Source: Acidovorax sp. (GTDB lineage: Bacteria > Pseudomonadota > Gammaproteobacteria > Burkholderiales > Burkholderiaceae_C). From it: a DNA stretch of 10,634 bases. This document shows, piece after piece, positions 1 through 6,871 of this stretch. The DNA is taken from the NCBI GenBank assembly GCA_011620245.1, contig WOZN01000226.1, positions 1 through 10,634 of the forward strand. Reading direction: 5' to 3'. Under the pieces are notes generated by a model. That model did not search any database, was not told the origin of the DNA, and worked only from the letters and a program-made list of their open reading frames with translations. Numbering within the stretch: the stretch's first letter is position 1; each line of letters begins with the position of its first letter. The position numbers and the translations under genes were made by a program.

Positions 1-426
1 GTGCTCTATCGCGTGGAGCAGGCCAAGGCGCAGCACGATTTCATTGCGCAAGAAACCCGCAGGGTGGTCGCGTCGCTGGTGAAAGACCCGGTGGCGGCTG
101 TAGCCAAGGGCGAGATCATGAACTTTCTCACCGACGTGGAGCGCGTGACCGCCGAGGCCGACGCGCACCTGACAGAGATCATGATGGCGCAGGACTTCCA
201 CGACCTCACGGGCCAGGTGATTGCCCGCGTGGTGAATCTGACGGCAACGATTGAACAGCAATTGGTGCAACTGCTCATCCAGACCGCACCGCCCAACATG
301 CAGACAGCTGCGGTCGAGGCGCCGCGCGCGCATCTGGCGGGGCCGGTGGTGGACCCCGAGCATACGCCCGACGTGGTTGCCAACCAGTCGCAGGTGGATG
401 ACCTGCTGGCAAGCCTGGGTTTCTGA
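1..426 (+). CDS. cheZ: Protein phosphatase CheZ, C-terminal part (5' truncated by the window)
   Basis: CheZ dephosphorylates the response regulator CheY-P and so ends the tumble signal in chemotaxis; it acts in the cytoplasm at receptor arrays. The 141 visible residues carry the signature MMAQDFHDLTGQVI (residues 61-74), where D68 and Q72 correspond to the catalytic Asp/Gln pair of the family (D143 and Q147 in E. coli numbering). The extreme C-terminus, QVDDLLASLGF, is the conserved CheY-binding tail, joined to the helical bundle by a Pro/Ala-rich linker. The family is usually around 200-215 residues, so roughly the first third lies before base 1; the GTG at base 1 is most likely an internal valine codon. 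It ends in TGA and is followed by a hairpin, so it is probably the last gene of a che operon. The frame is intact in what is seen. Confidence 0.95.
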   Translation: MLYRVEQAKAQHDFIAQETRRVVASLVKDPVAAVAKGEIMNFLTDVERVTAEADAHLTEIMMAQDFHDLTGQVIARVVNLTATIEQQLVQLLIQTAPPNMQTAAVEAPRAHLAGPVVDPEHTPDVVANQSQVDDLLASLGF

Positions 427-436
427 TCTGCGCCAT

Positions 437-480
437 CCGATAAGCAGGCCCCGCAGGCCTCTTATCGGGCTTTAGATTTC
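437..480 (+). terminator. Bipartite inverted repeat after cheZ, likely Rho-independent terminator
   Basis: CCGATAAG (437-444) pairs perfectly with CTTATCGG (461-468). Nested inside, AGGCC (446-450) pairs with GGCCT (456-460) around the loop CCGCA. Together they give a 13-bp stem with a single bulged C at 445. The stem is followed by GCTTTAGATTT, a moderately T-rich tail rather than a clean U tract. It begins 11 bases after the cheZ stop codon, which fits a terminator. The right arm overlaps the candidate flhB promoter motif, so it could also have a regulatory role. Confidence 0.7.
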
Positions 481-498
481 CAGGTCGCTCAGGACAAT
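465..498 (+). promoter_or_regulatory. Candidate promoter of the flhB-flhA-flhF-flhG-fliA operon
   Basis: The 12-mer TCGGGCTTTAGA (465-476) recurs exactly upstream of flgB. TTTAGA (471-476) could serve as a weak -35, followed by a 16-base spacer and the -10-like GACAAT (493-498). The flgB copy has the same spacing to CATAAT. Predicted transcription would start near 505, giving a leader of about 20 bases before the flhB ATG. A poor match to the sigma-70 -35 consensus suggests an activator-dependent promoter; which activator is not visible. The motif is partly inside the cheZ hairpin. This is an inference from the shared pattern. Confidence 0.4.
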
Positions 499-524
499 GG
501 CATGACACCTACCGTCATGCCGCC

Positions 525-1679
525 ATGGAATCCAGCCAAGAAAAAAGCCTCCCCGCGACCGAGCGAAAGCTCCAGAAGACGCGCGAAGAAGGCCAGGGTG
601 CCCGCTCACGCGATCTTTCGCACCTGGCCATCCTGGGCACCGGGGCCGGCTGCCTGCTGGTGCTGACCCCCCAGTTGATGGAGCATATGCAGCGTGCCAT
701 GGAGCAGCAGCTGAGCTTCGATGCGGTCACCGTGATGGCCACGGGCAGCATGCTCACCCGCCTCAAAGACATGGTGCTGGTGGGCCTGGTGGCCAGCACG
801 GTGTTTGCCGTGCTGACCGGCGGCGCCGCTCTGCTCAGCGCCATTGGTGCGGGCGGCTGGATTTTCAGCGCCAAGCCCATCATGCCGCAGTTCAACCGGC
901 TCAATCCGATCTCTGGCGCCGCCAATCTGTTTTCCAAGCAACAGATGGCCAACGTGGCCAAGATGGTGCTGATGACCGTGATCCTTTCGTTCGTGGCGTG
1001 GAACTTCATGGTCAGCAGCATCCACAACGTGGCCATGCTGGTGCTGCAGCCATCGCCCCTGGCGCTTCGCCATGTGGCGCAGTGGCTGACCTCGGGCACC
1101 AGCTTGCTGCTGCTGGTGGTGTTCCTGGCGGCTGTGATCGACGTGCCGCTGCAGGCATATTTCTTCAAGTCGCGGCTCAAGATGTCGCACGAAGAAGTCA
1201 AGCAGGAGCACAAGGAGTCGGACGGCAACCCCCACACCAAGGGCCGCATCCGCCAGCGCCAGCGCGAGATGGCCGACCGCGCCAGCGTGGGCGCCGTGCC
1301 CAAGGCCGATTTTGTGGTGATGAACCCCACGCACTATGCCGTCGCCCTCAAATACGACGAACAGACCATGAGCGCCCCGCAGGTGATTGCCCGCGGCACC
1401 GACCTGATCGCCCTGAAGATCCGCGACCTGGCCAGCACCCACGGCGTGCCCGTGCTGCAGTCACCCATGCTGGCGCGTGCCCTGTATGCCCATGCCGAAC
1501 TCGACCAGGCCATTCCCGCCACGCTGTACACCGCGGTGGCCCAGGTGCTGGCCTATGTGTACCGCCTCAAGGCCGCCATGCGTGGCGAGGGCAAGATGCC
1601 CGGCGCGCTGGTGCAGCCCCATGTCCCTCCTGAGCTCGACCCGCTGAACCGGGCTGCACCGCAAGGCCCTGCCGTATGA
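525..1679 (+). CDS. flhB: Flagellar export gate protein FlhB, autocleaving specificity switch
   Basis: FlhB is an inner-membrane part of the flagellar type III export apparatus and switches export from rod/hook to filament substrates. The 384-residue product has the typical N-terminus (PATERKLQKTREEGQGARSRD, residues 10-30), hydrophobic segments near 31-48, 84-110, 143-165 and 190-208, and the cytosolic autocleavage motif NPTH at 267-270 followed by YAVALKY. Cleavage between Asn and Pro is the known family chemistry. The length matches E. coli FlhB (382). The C-terminal tail is Pro-rich, as usual. The ATG at 525 is the only reasonable start: no in-frame start lies just upstream, although a clear ribosome-binding site is missing. 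Its stop overlaps the flhA start in ATGA, pointing to translational coupling. Confidence 0.97.
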   Translation: MESSQEKSLPATERKLQKTREEGQGARSRDLSHLAILGTGAGCLLVLTPQLMEHMQRAMEQQLSFDAVTVMATGSMLTRLKDMVLVGLVASTVFAVLTGGAALLSAIGAGGWIFSAKPIMPQFNRLNPISGAANLFSKQQMANVAKMVLMTVILSFVAWNFMVSSIHNVAMLVLQPSPLALRHVAQWLTSGTSLLLLVVFLAAVIDVPLQAYFFKSRLKMSHEEVKQEHKESDGNPHTKGRIRQRQREMADRASVGAVPKADFVVMNPTHYAVALKYDEQTMSAPQVIARGTDLIALKIRDLASTHGVPVLQSPMLARALYAHAELDQAIPATLYTAVAQVLAYVYRLKAAMRGEGKMPGALVQPHVPPELDPLNRAAPQGPAV

Positions 1680-3757
1680 ACACCTCCATAAAGTCTCTTC
1701 AGCAATGGGCGGGCAGCAACGCGGGCGCGCTGCAGGGCCTGTCTGCCCCCTTGCTCGTGGTCACCATCCTGGCGCTCATGGTGTTGCCCATCCCGCCATG
1801 GATGCTCGATGCGTTCTTTACGCTCAACATCGCGGTGGCGCTGATGGTGATGATGGTGGCGGCCTACATGCTGCGCCCGCTGGATTTCGCGGCCTTCCCC
1901 TCGGTGCTGCTGCTGACCACTCTGATGCGCCTGTCGCTCAACGTGGCCTCTACCCGCGTGGTGCTGCTGGAAGGCCACACGGGCCCCGGCGCGGCAGGTG
2001 CGGTGATCGAGGCGTTTGGCCATTTTCTGATTGGCGGCAACTTTGCCGTGGGCCTGATCGTGTTCGCCATTTTGGTGGTGATCAACTTCGTGGTGGTGAC
2101 CAAGGGCGCCGAGCGCATTGCCGAGGTGTCGGCCCGCTTCACGCTGGATGCCATGCCCGGCAAACAGATGGCGGTGGATGCCGACCTGAATGCGGGCCTG
2201 ATAGACGAAAAGGAAGCCAAGCGCCGCCGCGCCGAAGTGGCCGAGGAAGCCAACTTTTTCGGCTCGATGGACGGCGCCTCCAAGTTCGTGCGCGGCGATG
2301 CCGTGGCCGGCATCCTGATCTTGCTGATCAATATCGTGGGCGGTTTTGCCATCGGCGTGCTGCAGCATGATCTGTCGGTCAAGCAGGCCGCCGACAGCTA
2401 TATCCTGCTGGCCATCGGTGATGCGCTGGTGGCCCAGATTCCGGGCCTGCTGATTTCCGTGGCAGCCGCCATGGTGATCTCGCGCGTGGGCAAGGACCAT
2501 GACATGGGCCGCCAGATCGTGGAGCAGCTGTTCATGTCGCCCCGCGTGCTGGGGGTGACGGCCGGCATCCTGCTGCTGCTGGGGCTGATTCCGGGCATGC
2601 CGCATATCGTGTTTCTGGCCTTGGGCGGGCTGCTGGGCTATGGCGCCTGGGTGATGCATGAGCGCCAGAAGGTGCCGCCAGCCGTCGAGGCCCCGCCCGC
2701 CCCGGTCAGTGATGGCGAAGCCACCTGGGACGATCTTCAGCCCGTGGACCTGCTGGGGCTGGAGCTGGGCTACCGGCTGATCACGCTGGTGGACAAGAGC
2801 CGCCAGGGCGACCTGCTCACCCGCATCAAGGGCGTGCGCCGCAAGTTTGCGCAGGAGGTGGGTTTTCTGCCGCCCGCCGTGCATGTGCGCGACAACCTCG
2901 AATTAAAACCCAGCGGCTACCGCATCACGCTGCGTGGCGTGGTGGAGGGCGAAGGCGAGGCGTTCCCCGGCATGTTTCTGGCCATCAACCCCGGCGGCAT
3001 CACCACGCCGCTGATCGGCACCGCCACCACCGACCCCGCTTTTGGCCTGCCAGCGCACTGGATCGACGAACGCCAGAAGGAAGCGGCACAAATGGCGGGT
3101 TTTACCGTGGTTGATTCAGAAACCGTGATGGCCACCCATTTGTCACACTTGATGCAAGTGCAAGCAGCCAAGCTCCTCAGCCGCACGGAAACCCAGCAGC
3201 TGGTGGAGCATGTGGCCAAGCTGGCCCCGAAACTCATCGAAGAAGTGGTCCCGAAAATGGTTTCCATCGCAACGTTCCAGAAGGTTCTTCAGCTGCTGCT
3301 GGAGGAGTCTGTGCACATTCGCGATATCCGCACCATCATCGAGACGCTGGCCGAGCATGCCGTGAGCATCTCGGACCCGGCAGAGCTGGCACGGCGGGTG
3401 CGCATTGCACTGTCGCCCGCCATCGTGCAGCAAATCTATGGCCCCACGCGCGAACTCAACGTCATTGCCATCGAACCCGGGCTGGAGCGCCTGCTGGTGC
3501 AGGCCCTGGGCAATGCTGCAGGCCCCGCACTCGACCCGGGCGTGGCAGACATCCTGACGCAAAAAGCAGCCGAAGTGGCAATGAAGCAGGAAGAGCTGGG
3601 CTTGCCCGCCTGCCTGCTGGTGCCCGACCAGATTCGCACCGCCATTGCCCGGCTGGTGCGTCGCGTAGCGCCTCGCCTGCAGGTGCTTGCGCACAGTGAA
3701 ATCCCCGAGACCCACACCATCCGTATCGGGCCCATCCTCAAAGGTGCATCCGCATGA
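1676..3757 (+). CDS. flhA: Flagellar export gate protein FlhA
   Basis: FlhA is the large export-gate protein of the flagellar type III system; it forms a ring, takes part in proton-driven export and docks chaperone-substrate complexes. The 693-residue product (E. coli 692) shows an N-terminal membrane half with about eight hydrophobic segments between residues 23 and 328. The FHIPEP-family signature is at about 144-176 (RFTLDAMPGKQMAVDADLNAG), followed by MDGASKF, where D199 corresponds to the essential loop aspartate (D208 in Salmonella, from memory). A Pro/Ala linker near 331-348 leads to the cytosolic domain from about 358, ending in the typical TIRIGPILKGA. It overlaps flhB by four bases (ATGA) at its start and flhF by four bases at its end, so the three genes are probably translated in a coupled way. 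No disruption is seen. Confidence 0.98.
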   Translation: MNTSIKSLQQWAGSNAGALQGLSAPLLVVTILALMVLPIPPWMLDAFFTLNIAVALMVMMVAAYMLRPLDFAAFPSVLLLTTLMRLSLNVASTRVVLLEGHTGPGAAGAVIEAFGHFLIGGNFAVGLIVFAILVVINFVVVTKGAERIAEVSARFTLDAMPGKQMAVDADLNAGLIDEKEAKRRRAEVAEEANFFGSMDGASKFVRGDAVAGILILLINIVGGFAIGVLQHDLSVKQAADSYILLAIGDALVAQIPGLLISVAAAMVISRVGKDHDMGRQIVEQLFMSPRVLGVTAGILLLLGLIPGMPHIVFLALGGLLGYGAWVMHERQKVPPAVEAPPAPVSDGEATWDDLQPVDLLGLELGYRLITLVDKSRQGDLLTRIKGVRRKFAQEVGFLPPAVHVRDNLELKPSGYRITLRGVVEGEGEAFPGMFLAINPGGITTPLIGTATTDPAFGLPAHWIDERQKEAAQMAGFTVVDSETVMATHLSHLMQVQAAKLLSRTETQQLVEHVAKLAPKLIEEVVPKMVSIATFQKVLQLLLEESVHIRDIRTIIETLAEHAVSISDPAELARRVRIALSPAIVQQIYGPTRELNVIAIEPGLERLLVQALGNAAGPALDPGVADILTQKAAEVAMKQEELGLPACLLVPDQIRTAIARLVRRVAPRLQVLAHSEIPETHTIRIGPILKGASA

Positions 3758-5259
3758 ACATCAAACGCTTTACCGCCCCCACCTCCCGGGAGGCCCTGGC
3801 CAAAGCGCGCATGGCGTTTGGCGAAGGCACGCTCATCCTGTCCAACCGCCCCACGGCCAACGGCGTGGAGGTGGTGGCCACCGCAGAAGACACATTGTCG
3901 GACCTGGACAGCGGCAGCGCAGCCTCGGGCACGCAGGCCCATCTGACACCGGCCTCGCAACGGGCAGCCCGCACGGCGCCTGGCGCCCCGGCGCCCGCCG
4001 CGCGCAACCCGGTCGAAGAAGACACGGAACAGCTGGCCATGAGCACGCTTTCCTTTCAGGACTATGTGCGCGAACGCATGCTGCGGCGCCGCCACGAGGC
4101 GCTGAATGGCCCTGCCGAAACGCCCACGCTTACCGACCGCAGCCGCGACCCCACGACTGATCGCGAGCGCATGCCCACACCACAGGTGCAGGCGCCGGTG
4201 CAGGTGGCGCGCCACAACCCGCTGCGCGCCAATTCCATGGACCGGCCCGCAGAGCCTGCGCCTCGCAGCCGCCCCGAGCCACGGATGGCCGCACCCACAT
4301 CCTCGGCGGGCCAGCAAAGTCTGATGAACGAGCTGCATGCCATGAAGGAGCTGATCGAAGACCGCTTCAACACATTGTCGTGGCTGGGCCAGGCCCGGCA
4401 GAATCCGATCCAGTCCAATCTGATGCTCAAGCTGATCCGCGCCGGCTATTCGCCTGCGCTGTCGCGCGCCATCCTGGAGCGCATGCCCGAAGAGCTGTCG
4501 GCGGCCGAATCCGTGCGCTGGCTCATGGAGGTGCTGGAGCGCAACCTCAAGACCGACATGCATGCGCCACCGCTGTATGAAGAAGGCGGCATCTTTGCAC
4601 TGGTGGGCTCCACCGGCGTGGGCAAGACGACCACCACCGCCAAGCTGGCCGCCCACTGCGCACGCATCCATGGACCTGCCAGCGTGGGGCTGATCACGCT
4701 GGACACCTACCGCGTGGGCGCCCATGAGCAGCTGCGCACCTACGGGCGCATGCTCGGCATCGTGGCCCACCTGGCCCATGACCGCGCTGCGCTGCAGGAT
4801 CTGCTCGGGCTGCTCAGCGGCAAGAAGATGGTGCTGATCGACACCACGGGCGTCGCACCGCGCGATCCGCGCAAGCGCGACATGCTGGATGTGCTGGATC
4901 TGCCCCACGTCAACCGCCTGCTGGTGCTGAACGCCGGCTGCCACGGCGACACGCTCGACGATGTGCTCACCGCCTTCAAGACCAGCGGATCGCAGCAGGC
5001 CATCCTTTCCAAGGTGGACGAAGCCGTCAAGCTGGGCCCCGCCCTGGATGCGCTGATTCGCCACCAGATGGTGCTGCGCGGCATCACCAACGGCCAGCGC
5101 GTTCCCGAAGACTGGGAAACCGCCGATGCGCACCAGCTCATCAGCACATCGATGCGCGCACCGACCAAATCGGCGTTCGACCCCAAGGCTGCCGATCTGA
5201 ACTTCTTCTTCTCGCACTCGCCCGACGCCATGACCGAACGGGGATTTGTGGATGCTTGA
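3754..5259 (+). CDS. flhF: Flagellar placement GTPase FlhF (SRP-type)
   Basis: FlhF is a GTPase of the SRP/FtsY family that recruits early flagellar components to the site of assembly, typically a cell pole. The 501-residue product has the basic N-terminal B domain (MNIKRFTAPTSREALAKARM), a long Ala/Pro/Arg-rich low-complexity linker (about 50-185), a helical N domain (about 188-268) and the GTPase domain (about 277-455). Visible motifs are the P-loop GSTGVGKTTTT (285-295), DTYRVGAHEQL (317-327), DTTG (363-366) and the base-recognition SKVDE (419-423). The G3 position reads DTTG where many homologues have DTAG or DTVG. About 45 C-terminal residues extend past the GTPase core. It overlaps flhA by four bases and the FlhG-like gene by eight. 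Presence of flhF suggests polar flagella, an inference. Confidence 0.95.
   Translation: MNIKRFTAPTSREALAKARMAFGEGTLILSNRPTANGVEVVATAEDTLSDLDSGSAASGTQAHLTPASQRAARTAPGAPAPAARNPVEEDTEQLAMSTLSFQDYVRERMLRRRHEALNGPAETPTLTDRSRDPTTDRERMPTPQVQAPVQVARHNPLRANSMDRPAEPAPRSRPEPRMAAPTSSAGQQSLMNELHAMKELIEDRFNTLSWLGQARQNPIQSNLMLKLIRAGYSPALSRAILERMPEELSAAESVRWLMEVLERNLKTDMHAPPLYEEGGIFALVGSTGVGKTTTTAKLAAHCARIHGPASVGLITLDTYRVGAHEQLRTYGRMLGIVAHLAHDRAALQDLLGLLSGKKMVLIDTTGVAPRDPRKRDMLDVLDLPHVNRLLVLNAGCHGDTLDDVLTAFKTSGSQQAILSKVDEAVKLGPALDALIRHQMVLRGITNGQRVPEDWETADAHQLISTSMRAPTKSAFDPKAADLNFFFSHSPDAMTERGFVDA
5240..5244 (+). promoter_or_regulatory. Ribosome-binding site that sets the FlhG-like start
   Basis: GGGGA lies seven bases before ATG 5252, inside the end of flhF. 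It favours this start over the TTG at 5246, which would have only one base of spacing. Confidence 0.55.
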
Positions 5260-6049
5260 CACCAGTTTTCACCAGGGTGCCGGCCTGCACAGCTTCACGC
5301 CGCAGTCTGAATTGCGCGTGCTGGCCGTGGCCAGCCAGGGGCAGGCGGAAAGCAGCCTGGAGACGCTCTGGCAGCTATGTGCCAGCCTGCAACGCCTGGG
5401 CTACCCGGTGCTGGTGCTGGATGGCACTGCCTATGAAACAGAAGCATCCCCCGGGCTCCACCATCTGCTCAGACAGGCGCCGTGGCATGAGGGCGCAAGC
5501 CTCGACCTGGGGACCATCGCCTCGTCGCTCGCCGTCCTGCCTGCGGCCAGAGGGCTGCCCGAGTTGGCGCGCATCGCCCAGGCAGGCCAAGCACCTCCGC
5601 TGCAGGGGCTGCTGCCCTATTTTCGCGCCTACGGGCTGCTGGTGCTCCATGCGCCGGCCAGCGTGCTGGGCCCATTGCTCACGCACACCGCCACGACGCC
5701 CCTGGTCGTGATGCCACCAGGCGCCGCAGGCGTGCTCACGAGCTACCAGACCCTCAAGCAGATCGTGCTGCATGCAGGCCTGCCTTGCACTGTGGCTGCG
5801 GTATTGCAGGAAAACAGCGCACCGGAACGCAGCAAGACAGCGGGTGCGCTGCGCACCTTGCAGCAATGTGCAGACCGTCACCTGGGTGGGCGCATGCGCA
5901 CCACGACCCTGTCCGCCCACAATGGCCAGGACATGCAGCGCCTTGCCTTGCAACTGCTGGAAAACGCGGGCACCATCGGTGGAACAATGTCTGCCATGCC
6001 CACCCCAAACCTGACCGGTCTGCCTTCGCATGGTGCTCGGAGCCACTGA
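5252..6049 (+). CDS. FlhG/FleN-like MinD-family protein with degenerate nucleotide-binding site
   Basis: FlhG (FleN) is a MinD-type ATPase that limits flagellar number and stimulates FlhF. The position between flhF and fliA is where flhG normally lies. The 265-residue product keeps the family pattern: HQGAGL near residues 7-12 resembles the N-terminal DQAxGLR FlhF-activating motif, LRVLAVAS (21-28) looks like the first beta strand, YPVLVLDG (51-58) like the second, and TTPLVVMPPGAAGVLTSYQTLKQI (148-171) like the conserved segment before the late helices. The Walker A loop (KGGxGKT) is replaced by SQGQAESS (28-35), the second switch I Asp is T59, and the switch II Asp position reads H133. ATP hydrolysis is therefore unlikely. 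Start: ATG 5252 has GGGGA (5240-5244) seven bases upstream; the in-frame TTG at 5246 is less likely. It is confidently a gene; the FlhG assignment is inferred. Confidence 0.75.
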   Translation: MLDTSFHQGAGLHSFTPQSELRVLAVASQGQAESSLETLWQLCASLQRLGYPVLVLDGTAYETEASPGLHHLLRQAPWHEGASLDLGTIASSLAVLPAARGLPELARIAQAGQAPPLQGLLPYFRAYGLLVLHAPASVLGPLLTHTATTPLVVMPPGAAGVLTSYQTLKQIVLHAGLPCTVAAVLQENSAPERSKTAGALRTLQQCADRHLGGRMRTTTLSAHNGQDMQRLALQLLENAGTIGGTMSAMPTPNLTGLPSHGARSH

Positions 6050-6053
6050 TCTG

Positions 6054-6770
6054 ATGTATACCGCCAAAGGCCAGCTCGACCGTGATGCGCTGATCCGCCA
6101 GCATGTGCCGCTGGTTCGCCGGATCGCCCACCACATGATTGCCAAGCTGCCCCCCAATGTGGAGGTGGACGACCTGATCCAGGTCGGAATGATGGGGCTG
6201 GCAGAGGCACTTTCCCGCTATGAAGCCACCCAGGGGGTGCAGTTCGAAACCTTCGCCACCCAGCGCATCCGCGGGGCGATGCTCGATGAGTTGCGCGAGG
6301 GCGACTGGATGTCACGGAGTTCGCGCAAGAGCCAGAAAGACATCGAGCACGCCCTGCACCGGCTGGAACAAAAGCTGGGGCGCAGCCCGCTGGAATCAGA
6401 AATTGCCGCCGAGATGGGCATGCCCCTGACCGAATACCAGAGCCTGCTGGGCAAGGTGCGGGGCACGCAGCTGGTGTACCTGGAGGACATGGCCCACGGC
6501 AATGACGACGAGGAGGGTTTTCTGGACCGCCACGCGGCCGACAGCGACGCTGATCCCCTCGAACTATTGCGCGACCACCGGCTGCGCGCCGCGCTGGTCA
6601 AGGCCATCCAGAGCCTGCCCGAGCGCGAACAGTACATCATGGGCATGTACTACGAGCATGACATGAACCTCAAGGAAATTGCGGCGGTGCTGGGCGTTAC
6701 GGAATCACGGGTGTGCCAATTGCACAGCCAGTCGATTGCCCGGCTGCGCGCAAAGATGCGCAGCCACTGA
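6054..6770 (+). CDS. fliA: RNA polymerase sigma factor FliA (sigma-28)
   Basis: FliA directs RNA polymerase to late flagellar and chemotaxis promoters. The 238-residue product (E. coli 239) begins MYTAKGQLDRDALI, like other FliA proteins. Region 2 covers about 39-81 (DDLIQVGMMGLAEALSRY, then RIRGAMLDELREGDW). Region 3 is at about 90-140. Region 4 at 187-232 holds the helix-turn-helix (SLPEREQ, then LKEIAAVLGVTESRVCQLHS). ATG 6054 was chosen over the in-frame ATG at 6030 because it gives the family-typical N-terminus, lies four bases after the preceding stop, and has CGGAG (6038-6042) upstream, though at a longish 11-base spacing. It is the last gene of the flhB operon and converges with flgN, whose neighbour flgM encodes its inhibitor. 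Confidence 0.97.
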   Translation: MYTAKGQLDRDALIRQHVPLVRRIAHHMIAKLPPNVEVDDLIQVGMMGLAEALSRYEATQGVQFETFATQRIRGAMLDELREGDWMSRSSRKSQKDIEHALHRLEQKLGRSPLESEIAAEMGMPLTEYQSLLGKVRGTQLVYLEDMAHGNDDEEGFLDRHAADSDADPLELLRDHRLRAALVKAIQSLPEREQYIMGMYYEHDMNLKEIAAVLGVTESRVCQLHSQSIARLRAKMRSH

Positions 6771-6826
6771 CCGGGCACAGCGATTTCTGATCGAGGGGGA
6801 AGGGTTGCGGCGCTTTACCGCGCGGC

Positions 6827-6841
6827 TTGCGCCATGCGCAA
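6827..6841. terminator. Small inverted repeat between convergent fliA and flgN
   Basis: TTGCGC (6827-6832) and GCGCAA (6836-6841) form a perfect 6-bp stem with a three-base loop (CAT). It lies in the 96-base gap between the convergent fliA and flgN ends. No T tract follows on either strand, so it is at best a weak bidirectional terminator. Confidence 0.25.
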
Positions 6842-6843
6842 AT

Positions 6844-6871
6844 TCTCAGCTCTCAGCTCTCAGCTCTCAGC
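6844..6871. repeat. Four tandem copies of a 7-base repeat (TCTCAGC)
   Basis: Four perfect copies of TCTCAGC run from 6844 to 6871, at 6844, 6851, 6858 and 6865. On the minus strand the unit reads GCTGAGA, and the first copy met by flgN translation supplies its TGA stop (6867-6869). Neighbouring copies can fold into hairpins of the form CAGCT-GAG-AGCTG. The copy number looks able to vary by slippage, but because every unit contributes a TGA in turn the flgN product would not change. Confidence 0.85.

Noticed and set aside
1..3. GTG at base 1 as the cheZ start
   Set aside because: The product would lack the N-terminal third of CheZ. The gene almost surely extends upstream of the window.
3890..4380. 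Direct repeat ACACATTGTCG at 3890-3900 and 4370-4380 in flhF
   Set aside because: Eleven bases, both inside coding sequence and encoding similar Thr-Leu-Ser codons (DTLSD, NTLSW). This is plausible by chance in 10 kb.
3436..5262. 608-codon open frame on the minus strand opposite flhA/flhF
   Set aside because: It is antisense to two well-recognised genes; its product is His/Gln/Arg-rich with no family pattern. Long shadow frames are expected in GC-rich DNA with strong third-position bias. The same applies to the 443-codon minus frame at 1553-2884.
6030..6053. Upstream in-frame ATG for fliA giving eight extra residues
   Set aside because: It overlaps the end of the FlhG-like gene and the extra residues (MVLGATDL) are not seen in FliA proteins, which begin close to MYTA.
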